A stretch of DNA of 64,000 nucleotides from Faecalibacterium sp. I4-1-79. GTDB taxonomy: Bacteria; Bacillota; Clostridia; Oscillospirales; Ruminococcaceae. Both the position numbers and the translations under genes were made by a program. The stretch lies in assembly GCF_023347235.1 (NCBI RefSeq), contig NZ_CP094467.1:1550001-1614000 (forward strand). The letters run 5' to 3'. The notes under the pieces are model-generated. The model was given only the letters and a program-made list of their open reading frames with translations, searched no databases and was not told the origin of the DNA. Positions 1 to 8,107 of the stretch are shown here, piece after piece (position 1 is the first letter of the stretch; the number at the start of each line of letters is the position of its first letter).

Positions 1-270
1 AAAGGCGGCCTGAACGTGGGGCGCACAGCCCTTCATCGCTTCCTGTGCACCGGCGGTCGAGTGGTCGGTTGCAGCACCGCCCGCCAGGCGCTGCTGAAAG
101 GCGGCGCTGTATTTGCCAATATCATGCAGCCACGCGGCGTATTCGGCCTCCTCTTTTGCACCAAAGGGTGCGGCAAAAGCTCCGGCAAGGCGCGCTGTGC
201 CGGAAAGATGTTCGTAGACGGTCTGGGTGCGGGTTCCGTCCTCGGAAATATGTGCAAGTGCTTTTTCCAT
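1..270 (-). CDS. cas3: CRISPR-associated Cas3 HD nuclease, N-terminal fragment (cut by window edge)
   Basis: Cas3 is the nuclease-helicase that degrades DNA bound by Cascade in type I CRISPR-Cas systems. Only the first 90 codons are here; the frame is open to base 1. The start ATG (268-270) has GGAGG at 278-282, seven bases away. The visible part is the HD domain. It shows an early EHL histidine near residue 20, the metal-binding HD pair in LHDIGKYSAAFQ near residues 48-59, and the DHSTAGA motif near residues 69-75, the order known from Cas3 HD domains. A promoter directly upstream makes it the first gene of its operon, as in type I-C loci, but the subtype cannot be fixed from 90 residues. 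A stand-alone Cas3'' HD protein is possible. The family call is confident; the gene is truncated by the window, not visibly broken. Confidence 0.85.
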   Translation of the reverse strand, partial: MEKALAHISEDGTRTQTVYEHLSGTARLAGAFAAPFGAKEEAEYAAWLHDIGKYSAAFQQRLAGGAATDHSTAGAQEAMKGCAPHVQAAF

Positions 271-294
271 GTTGAAGCCTCCGTTTCTGGGTCA

Positions 295-323
295 ACGATA
301 CAACGGCAGGGAATGCCTGTCAA
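295..323 (-). promoter_or_regulatory. sigma-A-type promoter of the cas3 operon
   Basis: On the minus strand a perfect TTGACA (318-323) is followed after exactly 17 bases by TATCGT (295-300). Transcription would begin near 288, just before the GGAGG of cas3, giving a very short leader. Confidence 0.7.
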
Positions 324-385
324 GAATTGGCAGAAAGTTCGGCGGCCTGCACAGCCCGGGCGGCGTTTATCCGGCAGAACGCCCA

Positions 386-437
386 TAAAAAAGCCGCCGC
401 ACTCTGCCCGGAAACTCCGGCGGCAGAATGCGGCGGC
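386..437 (-). terminator. Rho-independent terminator after the nth-glsB unit
   Basis: A near-perfect inverted repeat (393-408 against 422-437, one mismatch) is followed on the minus strand by a T run (386-392). It lies just past the glsB-like stop and upstream of the cas3 promoter, so it insulates the two transcripts. Confidence 0.8.
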
Positions 438-454
438 ATATTGTTACAAAAAAC

Positions 455-781
455 TTACTCAGAGATCTTCTGGCCGATCCAGATGCAGATGCAGGCGCCG
501 ACCACCGAGATGGCAAAGGAAGAAAAGCTGCCGGAGGCGTGGATGCCCAGCAGGCCGAACAAAAACTCGCCCACAAAGCTGCCCAGCACGCCCATCAGGA
601 TGTTGCGGCCCAGGGAAGTTTCCGTGCCCATAAAGCGCCCGGCCAGATATCCGGCCAGTGCACCCACCAGCACGCCCACAAAAAGGGAGGCCAGCACGCC
701 TACCAGCGTCAGCAGGCCGGTCAGACAGCCCACCAGTACGCACAGCAGGGCAACAATGAGCAAAATCGTTAAAGTGATCAT
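455..781 (-). CDS. GlsB/YeaQ/YmgE family small membrane protein
   Basis: A 108-residue, very hydrophobic protein of the GlsB/YeaQ/YmgE (transglycosylase-associated) family. Members are small inner-membrane proteins often induced by stress; their biochemical role is unknown. Three or four membrane segments are visible: two near residues 2-30, one over the glycine-rich GVLVGALAGYLAGR stretch near 36-50, and one at the C-terminus. The family signature appears as the G-rich GYLAGRFMG segment followed by NILMGVLGSFVGE. The start has an AAGGAGG site 9-10 bases upstream. It lies 20 bases downstream of nth on the same strand and ends before a terminator, so the two genes probably share a transcript. 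The family call is firm, the function open. Confidence 0.85.
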   Translation of the reverse strand: MITLTILLIVALLCVLVGCLTGLLTLVGVLASLFVGVLVGALAGYLAGRFMGTETSLGRNILMGVLGSFVGEFLFGLLGIHASGSFSSFAISVVGACICIWIGQKISE

Positions 782-801
782 AGTTTATACCTCCTTAAAA
801 A

Positions 802-1491
802 TTATGGCTCTGCCTGCTGCCCGGCGGCTTCGCGGGCAGTGCGGCAAATGTCTTTCAAACAGCATTTTTCGCATTCCGGCTTGCGGGCGTTGCACACCGC
901 ACGGCCGTGCATCACAAAGCGGTGGCAAAGGTCGCTGCCTTCCTCCGGCGGGATGATCTTCCACAAAGCCATCTCCACTTTTTGCGGCTCCTTGATGCCG
1001 TCCACAAGGCCGATCTTATTGCACAGCCGGATGCAGTGGGTGTCGGTAACGATGGCGGGCTTGCCGAACACATCCCCCATGATGAGGTTTGCGCTCTTGC
1101 GCCCTACACCGGGCAAAGCGAGCAACTCCTCAAAGGTATTGGGCACACGGCAGTTGTATTGATCCCGCAGCATCCGCATACAAGCCGAGATATCCCGCGC
1201 CTTGGAGTGTCCCAGTCCGCAGGGCTTGACAATGGCTTCGATGTCCTCCGGCTCGGCGGCAGCCAGTGCCGCTACGCTTGGGTATTTTGCAAACAACTCC
1301 TCCACCACAATGTTCACCCGGGCATCCGTGCACTGGGCGGCCAGCCGCACGCTGACCAGCAGCTGCCATGCGTGGTCGTAGTCCAAGGTGCAACCAGCAT
1401 CCGGGTATTCGGCCTTGAGACGCCGGATGACCTCCAGCGCCAGCGCTTTTTTTGCGGTAAGATCCTCCGGGGCTTTTTTTTGTACCGGCAT
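802..1491 (-). CDS. nth: endonuclease III (DNA glycosylase/AP lyase)
   Basis: Endonuclease III excises oxidised pyrimidines and nicks the abasic site in base-excision repair. The 229-residue protein has the helix-hairpin-helix LPGVGRKSA (about 126-134) with catalytic Lys132, the catalytic aspartate in VTDTH (Asp150), and a C-terminal 4Fe-4S loop of spacing C-x6-C-x2-C-x5-C (Cys200, 207, 210, 216). Length is slightly above the usual 210-215 because of a short N-terminal extension. The start is preceded by AAAGGAGG. A promoter lies upstream (1524-1552), divergent from that of rarA, so two genome-maintenance genes share this intergenic region. No residue expected for activity is missing. Confidence 0.96.
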   Translation of the reverse strand: MPVQKKAPEDLTAKKALALEVIRRLKAEYPDAGCTLDYDHAWQLLVSVRLAAQCTDARVNIVVEELFAKYPSVAALAAAEPEDIEAIVKPCGLGHSKARDISACMRMLRDQYNCRVPNTFEELLALPGVGRKSANLIMGDVFGKPAIVTDTHCIRLCNKIGLVDGIKEPQKVEMALWKIIPPEEGSDLCHRFVMHGRAVCNARKPECEKCCLKDICRTAREAAGQQAEP

Positions 1492-1523
1492 GGGACAAAC
1501 CTCCTTTGAAAGGGAATACCTGA

Positions 1524-1552
1524 ATCATACCATGTTTGACAGGATTTGTAAA
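1524..1552 (-). promoter_or_regulatory. promoter of nth
   Basis: On the minus strand TTTACA (1547-1552), a 17-base spacer and TATGAT (1524-1529) precede the AAAGGAGG and ATG of nth. Confidence 0.65.
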
Positions 1553-1594
1553 TGTTTGCAGGACATTATCTGAGAATGATTTTCAGAAAAGCCC

Positions 1595-1623
1595 TTGTCC
1601 TCCTTTTCTAAATGCGCTATACT
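1595..1623 (+). promoter_or_regulatory. promoter of rarA
   Basis: TTGTCC (1595-1600), a 17-base spacer and TATACT (1618-1623). Its position upstream of 1664 rules out the in-frame TTG at 1595 as the rarA start. Confidence 0.7.
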
Positions 1624-1663
1624 ATATAAAAAGTGCCTTGCGGGCAGGGAAGGAGAAACCACC

Positions 1664-2938
1664 ATGAATGAACCACTTGCGCAGCGCCTGCGTCCTAAAA
1701 CGCTGGCAGATGTGTGCGGGCAGCAGCATCTGCTGGCTCCGGGGCGGGTGTTCCGCCGCACCATCGAGAGCGGGCGCATCCCCAACATGATCTTTTACGG
1801 CCCCTCCGGCACCGGAAAGACCACGGTGGCACGCATTATTGCCGAGAACAGCGGCATGACCCTGCACAAGCTCAACGGCACCTCCTGCGGCACCGGGGAT
1901 ATCAAGGCGGTGCTCAAGGATATCGGCACGCTGGCAGCGGCGGGCGGCATACTGCTGTATCTGGACGAGATCCAGTACCTGAACAAAAAGCAGCAGCAGA
2001 GCCTTTTGGAATGTATCGAGGACGGCAGCGTCACCCTGATCGCCTCCACCACCGAGAACCCCTATTTCTACATCTATAACGCGCTGCTTTCCCGCTGCAC
2101 GGTGTTTGAGTTCAAGCCCCTTGCCGCAGCGGACGTGGAGCGCGGGGTGCGCAACGCCGTGCAGCGCCTTTCCGAAGGGGAGCAGGTGCCGGTGTGCATG
2201 GACGAGGACGCCTGCGCCTATCTGGCCGAAAGCGCCGGGGGCGATCTGCGCAAGGCACTGGGCTGTCTGGACTTTGCGGTCACGGCAGCGCCGGTGGAAA
2301 ACGGAGAAAAACGCATTACCTTAGATATGATCCGGCAGGTCACCCGCCGCACCGCCATGCGCTACGACCGGGAGGGCGACGACCGCTACGACATCGTGTC
2401 TGCCTACCAGAAGTCCATGCGCGGCTCCGACCCGGACGCGGCGCTGCACTATCTGGCACGCCTGCTGGAGGCGGGAGACCTGCCCTCTGCCTGCCGCCGC
2501 CTGATGGTGTGCGCCTGCGAGGATGTGGGGCTTGCCTATCCGCAGATCATCCCCATCGTCAAGGCGGCGGTGGATGCCGCCAACATGGTGGGTCTGCCGG
2601 AGGCGCGTCTGCCGCTTGCGGACGCAGTCATTCTGGTAGCTACTAGCCCCAAATCCAACAGCGCCCACGATGCCATCAACGCAGCCATTGCGGATGTGCA
2701 GGCCGGGCGCACCGGATCCATCCCGCGCCAGCTGCAAAACAAACACTTTGACGGCGAGGATGCACTGGTAAAGGGGCAGAACTACAAATACGCCCACAGC
2801 TACGCCAACCACTGGGTACAGCAGCAGTACCTGCCGGATGTGCTGAAGGATACCAAGTACTACACCTTTGGCGACAACAAGACCGAACAGGCCGCCCGGG
2901 CGTACTGGGCAAAGATCAAAGGGGAAGAAAACGTCTGA
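1664..2938 (+). CDS. rarA: replication-associated recombination protein A (AAA+ ATPase RarA/MgsA)
   Basis: RarA is a clamp-loader-like AAA+ ATPase that acts at stalled replication forks and interacts with single-strand binding protein. The 424-residue product has Walker A GPSGTGKT (about 46-53), Walker B LLYLDEIQ (about 98-104), a sensor-type STTENP motif near 150, and the C-terminal tetramerisation region. Its late KFDG-like stretch and HSYANHWVQQQYLP are typical of the MgsA family. The start at 1664 is chosen because AAGGAG lies just upstream and a promoter sits at 1595-1623, so the longer reading from 1595 would begin inside the promoter. A Fur-type regulator follows after 24 bases, probably on the same transcript. 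Nothing is unusual in length or motifs. Confidence 0.95.
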   Translation: MNEPLAQRLRPKTLADVCGQQHLLAPGRVFRRTIESGRIPNMIFYGPSGTGKTTVARIIAENSGMTLHKLNGTSCGTGDIKAVLKDIGTLAAAGGILLYLDEIQYLNKKQQQSLLECIEDGSVTLIASTTENPYFYIYNALLSRCTVFEFKPLAAADVERGVRNAVQRLSEGEQVPVCMDEDACAYLAESAGGDLRKALGCLDFAVTAAPVENGEKRITLDMIRQVTRRTAMRYDREGDDRYDIVSAYQKSMRGSDPDAALHYLARLLEAGDLPSACRRLMVCACEDVGLAYPQIIPIVKAAVDAANMVGLPEARLPLADAVILVATSPKSNSAHDAINAAIADVQAGRTGSIPRQLQNKHFDGEDALVKGQNYKYAHSYANHWVQQQYLPDVLKDTKYYTFGDNKTEQAARAYWAKIKGEENV

Positions 2939-2962
2939 ACCGTGTGAAAAAGGAGGATGGAT

Positions 2963-3367
2963 ATGCGTTATTCAAAACAGCGGGAGCTTGTCATGCAGAC
3001 AGTGGAGCAGCTGTGCGACCACCCGACTGCGGAGGAAATCTACGATAAAGCCGCGCAGGAGTGCCCGAATCTGAGCCTTGGCACTGTATACCGCAACCTG
3101 AACAGTCTGGTGGAAGCCGGGCGGGTGCGCCGGGTGTCCATTCCCGGCAAGGCCGACCGCTTTGACCACACTCTGCCGTGGCACAGCCATTTGTACTGCA
3201 CCGTCTGCGGCGGCGTGACCGATGCAGAGGTAGACGGAAAACAGGTGATGGAGCTGGTCAAAAACCAGAAGGGCAGGGTGCAGGACTGCGCCGTGGTGCT
3301 GCTGGGCGTGTGCGAAGAGTGCTGCCGCAGGCAGGATGCAGAGGCCGCAGCGGCCAAACAGGCATAA
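2963..3367 (+). CDS. Fur-family regulator, PerR-like
   Basis: A 134-residue metal-dependent repressor of the Fur family. The N-terminal winged helix (about 5-75) contains HPTAEEIYDKA and LSLGTVYRNLNSLVEAG, the recognition-helix signature. The C-terminal part carries the regulatory metal ligands in FDHTLPWHSHLYC and two CxxC pairs (CTVCG and CEEC) that form the structural zinc site. The arrangement Asp-His...His-x-His...Asp resembles peroxide-sensing PerR more than iron-sensing Fur, but this cannot be settled without comparison. Two ATGs compete. The one at 2957 abuts the GGAGG at 2952-2956; the one at 2963 has six-base spacing and is preferred. It follows rarA by 24 bases. Its last codons overlap the first copy of an 18-base direct repeat. 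Confidence 0.88.
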   Translation: MRYSKQRELVMQTVEQLCDHPTAEEIYDKAAQECPNLSLGTVYRNLNSLVEAGRVRRVSIPGKADRFDHTLPWHSHLYCTVCGGVTDAEVDGKQVMELVKNQKGRVQDCAVVLLGVCEECCRRQDAEAAAAKQA

Positions 3368-3406
3368 AATTTGCGTGTTTCCTCTTGCCCGCAGCGGCCA
3401 AACAGG
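3345..3406 (+). repeat. 18-bp direct repeat spanning the regulator 3' end and the miaB promoter
   Basis: CCGCAGCGGCCAAACAGG occurs twice, at 3345-3362 and at 3389-3406, offset by 44 bases. The first copy encodes the end of the Fur-type regulator; the second fills the -35/-10 spacer of the miaB promoter. Confidence 0.8.
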
Positions 3407-3413
3407 GTATACT
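3385..3413 (+). promoter_or_regulatory. promoter of miaB
   Basis: TTGCCC (3385-3390), a 17-base spacer and TATACT (3408-3413). The spacer consists of the second copy of the 18-base repeat. Confidence 0.65.
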
Positions 3414-3485
3414 AAAGAGTGTCTTTTATAGAATGGCAGAAAATAGAGTTTCGCCGCACGGGGCTACCCTGCCCGGCGGAGAAGG

Positions 3486-4877
3486 ATGGTTTGCTTGGAA
3501 TACATTAACTTTGAACATAATACCGTTGCCGCCGAGCTGGTGCGGCAGACCTACGACACCCCGCCGCTGGCCTTTGTGCACAGCTACGGCTGTCAGCAGA
3601 ACGTCAACGACGGCGAGCGCATCAAGGGCGTGCTGGTAGATATCGGCTACGGCCTGTGCGATAAGCCCGAGGATGCCGACCTGATCCTGTTCAACACTTG
3701 CGCTGTGCGTGAGCACGCCGAGCAGCGGGTGTTCGGCAACGTGGGCGCGCTGAAAGGGCTCAAGGAAAAAAAGCCCGGCCTCATCATCGGCCTGTGCGGC
3801 TGCATGGCCAACCAGAAGCATGTTGTGGAAAAGCTGCGCAAGAGCTACCCCTATGTGGATCTGGTGTTCGGAGTGGACGGCATCGACACCCTGCCGCAGC
3901 TGATTGCCCAGAAGCTGCAAAAGCATAAGAGGGTGCTGCTGGATCCCGCACAGCGTCCGGTCATCGTGGAGAACATCCCCATCCGGCGCGAGAGCGAGTT
4001 CCGCGCATGGCTGCCTATCATGTACGGCTGCGACAACTTCTGCACCTACTGCATTGTGCCCTATGTCCGCGGCCGCGAGAAGAGCCGCAAGCCCGGCGAT
4101 ATCCTTGCGGAGTTCCGCAGCCTTGTGGAAGCGGGCTATAAGGAGATCACCCTGCTGGGTCAGAACGTGAACAGCTACGGTAAGGGGCTGGAGGAGCAGA
4201 TCGATTTCTCCGACCTGCTCAACCTGCTGTGCACCGTGCCCGGCGATTATCACATCCGCTTTATGACCAGCCACCCCAAGGACGCCAGCCATAAGCTCAT
4301 TGATACCATCGCCGCCCAGCCGAAGCTGTGCAAGCACCTGCATCTGCCGGTGCAGTGTGGTTCCGACCGGCTTTTGCAGCAGATGAACCGCCACTATACG
4401 GTGGAGCAGTATCTGGAGCTCATCGACTACGCCCGCAAGACCGTGCCCGGCATCACTTTTTCCAGCGATATCATCGTGGGCTTCCCCGGCGAGACCGAGG
4501 AGGACTTTGTAAAAACGCTGGAACTGGTGCGCAAGGTGGGGTATATGCAGCTGTTCACCTTTATCTACTCCAAGCGTACCGGCACCAAGGCTGCCGAAAT
4601 GCCGGACCCCACCCCCCGCAAGGAAAAGACCGACCGCATGACCCGCCTGCTGGCTACGCAGGACGAGATCGCCATGGCGCTGGTCAAGGCGCAGGTAGGG
4701 CAGACTGTCCGGGTGCTGGTGGAAGGTTACGGCCGCAACGAGGGCACCCTTTCCGGCCGGCTGGACAACAACCTGACCGTGGAGTTTGCCGCCGACCCGG
4801 CACTGCTGGGCAGCTACGCGACCGTACATCTTACCGGTGCCCGCGCCACTGTGCTGCTGGGCGAAGTGGAAGCATAA
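3486..4877 (+). CDS. miaB: tRNA-2-methylthio-N6-dimethylallyladenosine synthase
   Basis: MiaB is a radical SAM enzyme that methylthiolates i6A37 in tRNAs reading UNN codons; it acts after MiaA, which is encoded 6 kb downstream. The 463-residue protein has an N-terminal UPF0004 domain with cluster cysteines in SYGCQQN, FNTCAVRE and GLCGCMA. The radical SAM CxxxCxxC follows in GCDNFCTYCIVP near residue 180, and a TRAM domain occupies the last ~65 residues. The start at 3486 is supported by the GGAGAAGG stretch directly upstream, although the spacing is short, so the exact first codon is uncertain. A promoter lies at 3385-3413. The next gene, ylbF, follows after 60 bases, an order also known around miaB in Bacillus. 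Confidence 0.95.
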   Translation: MVCLEYINFEHNTVAAELVRQTYDTPPLAFVHSYGCQQNVNDGERIKGVLVDIGYGLCDKPEDADLILFNTCAVREHAEQRVFGNVGALKGLKEKKPGLIIGLCGCMANQKHVVEKLRKSYPYVDLVFGVDGIDTLPQLIAQKLQKHKRVLLDPAQRPVIVENIPIRRESEFRAWLPIMYGCDNFCTYCIVPYVRGREKSRKPGDILAEFRSLVEAGYKEITLLGQNVNSYGKGLEEQIDFSDLLNLLCTVPGDYHIRFMTSHPKDASHKLIDTIAAQPKLCKHLHLPVQCGSDRLLQQMNRHYTVEQYLELIDYARKTVPGITFSSDIIVGFPGETEEDFVKTLELVRKVGYMQLFTFIYSKRTGTKAAEMPDPTPRKEKTDRMTRLLATQDEIAMALVKAQVGQTVRVLVEGYGRNEGTLSGRLDNNLTVEFAADPALLGSYATVHLTGARATVLLGEVEA

Positions 4878-4937
4878 AAACGTGATTCCGGGGCAAACTG
4901 CCCCAGAAAGAATAAAAACAACAAGGAGAACCCAATC

Positions 4938-5345
4938 ATGGATTGCATTGATCTTTTCAAGCGTGCCGCTATGGCACTGCAGACCGACCCCCGCTACGTC
5001 ATTCTGGATCAGGCCCGCAAGGCAAACGACAAGGATGAGGAGCTGCAGAACCTGATCGGCGAGTTCAATCTGGCCCGCATGGATCTGAACAATGAGATCG
5101 GCAAGAACGAGCGCGACGACGCCCGCATCGCTGAGCTGAACGAGAAGGTGAACAGCCTTTACGGTCAGATCATGGGCAACGAAGGTATGGTGGCATATAA
5201 CGAGGCCAAGCGCGAGTGCGAGAATCTGGTCAACTATATCGACGCCATCATCAACACCGCCATGAACGGCGGCGACCCCATGACCGTGCAGGAGCCTTCT
5301 GCCTCCTGCACCGGCAGCTGCTCCACCTGCGGCGGCTGCCACTAA
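4938..5345 (+). CDS. ylbF: YlbF/YmcA family protein with cysteine-rich tail
   Basis: A 135-residue mostly helical protein of the YlbF/YmcA family. In Bacillus subtilis YlbF, YmcA and YaaT form a complex that carries Fe-S clusters, affects RNase Y-dependent mRNA maturation and influences competence, biofilm and sporulation decisions. The helical domain covers about residues 1-110. The end has four cysteines spaced C-x3-C-x2-C-x2-C (SCTGSCSTCGGCH), a likely cluster or metal site. A consensus AAGGAG precedes the start. Its position between miaB and mutS matches the Bacillus ymcB-ymcA neighbourhood. A terminator follows at once, so it closes the miaB transcript. Whether it corresponds to YlbF or YmcA cannot be decided here. 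Confidence 0.85.
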   Translation: MDCIDLFKRAAMALQTDPRYVILDQARKANDKDEELQNLIGEFNLARMDLNNEIGKNERDDARIAELNEKVNSLYGQIMGNEGMVAYNEAKRECENLVNYIDAIINTAMNGGDPMTVQEPSASCTGSCSTCGGCH

Positions 5346-5361
5346 GCAGAGTTTTCATCGG

Positions 5362-5394
5362 AACGCGGCTGTGCAACACAGACCGCGTTTTGTT
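5362..5394 (+). terminator. terminator after ylbF
   Basis: AACGCGG-CTGTG pairs with CACAG-CCGCGTT (5362-5373 with 5377-5389, one bulged A, CAA loop), followed by TTTGTTT. It separates miaB-ylbF from mutS-mutL. Confidence 0.8.
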
Positions 5395-5457
5395 TGCACC
5401 GGCGGTTACAGCCCGCAAACCGGCTGACGGAACCATACAAGGGAAAGAGGAAAAACC

Positions 5458-8073
5458 ATGGCAGAGCTTTCGCCCATGATGCAGCAGTATCTTGAGATCA
5501 AAAACCAACATAAGGACGAAATTCTTTTTTACCGCATCGGCGATTTTTACGAGATGTTCTTCGACGATGCCGTCACGGCGTCCCGGGAGCTGGATCTTAC
5601 CCTTACCGGCAAGCAGTGCGGCCTTGCGGAGCGTGCCCCCATGTGCGGCGTGCCCTTCCACAGCTACGAGGGCTATGTGGCGCGCCTGATCGCTAAGGGC
5701 TATAAGGTGGCCATCTGCGAGCAGGTGGAGGACCCCGCCAAGGCGAAAGGGCTTGTCAAGCGGGACATCATCCGGGTGGTCACCCCCGGTACGGTCATTG
5801 AAAGCAGTATGCTGCAGGACGACCGCAATAACTACATTGCCAGCCTTTACCTCAAGGGTAAAAAGGCCGGCTTGTGCTTTGCGGACGTTTCCACCGGTAC
5901 GGCGCATATCACCGAGCTGACGGCAGATAAGATCGCCCCGGCGGTCATTACCGAGTTGTGCCGTTATCACCCCAGCGAGGTACTGCTGAACCCCGGTCTG
6001 CTGGACTGCCGCGAGGTGACCGCCTACATCAAAAAGAACATGAGCTGCTCGGTGGAACTGGTCGAGGACGAGCGCTATGCGCCGGGGCTGGTGGCTTCTG
6101 CGCTGGAAGAGCAGTTTGGCCGGGACTGGCCGCAGACCACCGGCATAGCCGCCGAGGGTCTTGTGCGCTTTGCCATGGCTGCGCTGCTGGAATACCTGCA
6201 CGATACCCAAATCAAGGGTGTGGAGCGGTTAAAGACCGTCATTACTTACAACGAAGCCCAGTTCATGCGGCTTTCGCCGGTCACCCGCGCAAACCTTGAG
6301 CTGACCGAGACCCTGCGCGGCCGCGAAAAGCGCGGCACCCTGCTGTGGGTGCTGGATAAGACCAGCACCGCCATGGGCAAGCGGATGCTGCGCAGCTGGA
6401 TCGAGCAGCCGCTTATTTCCAGCCAGCTCATCAACCATCGCCTGAACGCCGTGGAGGCGCTGGTGCGCCAGACCATGGTGCGCGGCGACTTGACCGAGGA
6501 ACTGCACTACATCGCGGATCTGGAGCGCCTGATGACCCGCACGGTGTACGGATCTGCCACCCCCAAGGAGATCTATACCCTTGCCCAGACTTGCGACCGT
6601 CTGCCCGGCCTGCGCAAGCAGGCGGAGGGCTGCAACTGCCCGGAGCTTGCTGAGCTGGCCGCAAGTATCGATCCGCTGGAGGATATCAAGGCGCGCATTT
6701 ACGCCGCAATAGACCCGGATGCCCCCTCCACCCTCAAGGATGGCGGCGTTATTGCCAAGGGCTACCACGCCGAGGTGGACGAGCTGCGCTCCATCCGCGA
6801 TAACACCAAGGGCGTTCTGGCACAGCTGGAAGCCCGTCTGCGGCAGGAGACCGGCATCCCCAAGCTGAAAATCGGCTATAACCATGTGTTTGGCTACTTT
6901 ATTGAGGTAAGCAACTCCTACAAGAACCTTGTGCCGGAGACCTACATCCGCAAGCAGACCCTCACCTCCGGCGAGCGTTACATCACACAGGAGCTGAAGG
7001 AGCTGGAAAGCAAGATCCTTGGCGCACACGAGCGGCTCATCTCGCTGGAACGCCGCCTGTTTGACGAACTGTTGGAAAGCATCGGTGCACAACTGGATCG
7101 TATCCAGCGCACCGCCAATGCCATTGCCCAGCTGGATGTACTGGCTGCTCTGGCGCAGGTCGCTGCGGAAAACAACTACTGCCGCCCCGTGGTGGACGAC
7201 AGCGATGTGCTGACCATCACCGAGGGACGTCACCCGGTGGTGGAGCAGGTGCTCAAGGGCAGTATGTTCGTGCCCAACGATACCACCCTCAACTGCACCA
7301 CCGACCGCTGCCTCATTATCACCGGCCCCAACATGGCGGGTAAATCCACCTACATGCGTCAGAATGCCCTCATTGCCCTGATGGCGCAGATCGGCTCCTT
7401 TGTGCCGGCAGCCAGCTGCCATGTGGGTGTGGTGGACGCCATCTTCACCCGCATCGGCGCCTCGGACGACCTTGCCGCAGGTCAGTCCACCTTTATGGTG
7501 GAGATGACCGAGGTAGCCGAAATTCTGAAAAACGCCACCGCCAAAAGCCTTGTGGTGCTGGACGAGATCGGTCGTGGCACCTCCACCTTTGACGGCATGA
7601 GCATTGCCCGCGCTGTGGTGGAGCATATCGCAGACCCTGCCAAGGGGCTGGGCTGCAAGACCCTGTTCGCCACCCATTACCACGAGCTGACCGAGCTGGA
7701 AGGCACCGTGGAGGGCGTAAAAAACTACAATATTGCGGTCAAAAAGCGCGGCGAGGACATTACCTTTCTGCGGCGCATCGTGCGCGGCCCCGCCGACGAC
7801 AGCTACGGCATCGAGGTGGCAAAGTTGGCCGGTTTGCCCGGCAGCGTGACCCGCCGCGCCCACGAGGTACTGCGCACGCTGGAAGCCTCTGCGCCCAAAA
7901 ACAAGGTGGAGCAGATGGATTTTGACGCCTTGCAGGAGTATAATTCCCCGGCAGTGCCCAGCGAAATGATGGAAAAGCTGGAAGCCGTGGATGTGGAAAC
8001 GCTTACTCCCATTGAAGCGCTGAACTTCTTGTACGAGCTGAAAAAGACCCTCAAGGGCAGCCTGAACGGCTGA
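5458..8073 (+). CDS. mutS: DNA mismatch repair protein MutS
   Basis: MutS recognises mismatches and small loops and recruits MutL. The 871-residue product is full length for MutS1. The mismatch-wedge Phe-x-Glu motif is in GDFYEMFFDDA near residue 32. The connector and lever/clamp domains follow, then the ATPase with Walker A GPNMAGKSTYMRQ (about 623), the signature loop with DDLAAGQSTFMVEM, and Walker B LDEIGRGTSTFDG. The C-terminal helix-turn-helix dimer region is present. The start has GGGAAAGAGG upstream. mutL follows after 34 bases, then miaA, a classic operon order. No lesion is seen. Confidence 0.98.
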   Translation: MAELSPMMQQYLEIKNQHKDEILFYRIGDFYEMFFDDAVTASRELDLTLTGKQCGLAERAPMCGVPFHSYEGYVARLIAKGYKVAICEQVEDPAKAKGLVKRDIIRVVTPGTVIESSMLQDDRNNYIASLYLKGKKAGLCFADVSTGTAHITELTADKIAPAVITELCRYHPSEVLLNPGLLDCREVTAYIKKNMSCSVELVEDERYAPGLVASALEEQFGRDWPQTTGIAAEGLVRFAMAALLEYLHDTQIKGVERLKTVITYNEAQFMRLSPVTRANLELTETLRGREKRGTLLWVLDKTSTAMGKRMLRSWIEQPLISSQLINHRLNAVEALVRQTMVRGDLTEELHYIADLERLMTRTVYGSATPKEIYTLAQTCDRLPGLRKQAEGCNCPELAELAASIDPLEDIKARIYAAIDPDAPSTLKDGGVIAKGYHAEVDELRSIRDNTKGVLAQLEARLRQETGIPKLKIGYNHVFGYFIEVSNSYKNLVPETYIRKQTLTSGERYITQELKELESKILGAHERLISLERRLFDELLESIGAQLDRIQRTANAIAQLDVLAALAQVAAENNYCRPVVDDSDVLTITEGRHPVVEQVLKGSMFVPNDTTLNCTTDRCLIITGPNMAGKSTYMRQNALIALMAQIGSFVPAASCHVGVVDAIFTRIGASDDLAAGQSTFMVEMTEVAEILKNATAKSLVVLDEIGRGTSTFDGMSIARAVVEHIADPAKGLGCKTLFATHYHELTELEGTVEGVKNYNIAVKKRGEDITFLRRIVRGPADDSYGIEVAKLAGLPGSVTRRAHEVLRTLEASAPKNKVEQMDFDALQEYNSPAVPSEMMEKLEAVDVETLTPIEALNFLYELKKTLKGSLNG

Positions 8074-8107
8074 CCGTAAAAATCAACCACAGGGGAGGGA
8101 AAAGACC

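Noticed and set aside
1-454. A CRISPR array near the cas3 fragment
   Set aside because: No regularly spaced repeats occur here; an array would have to lie outside the window.
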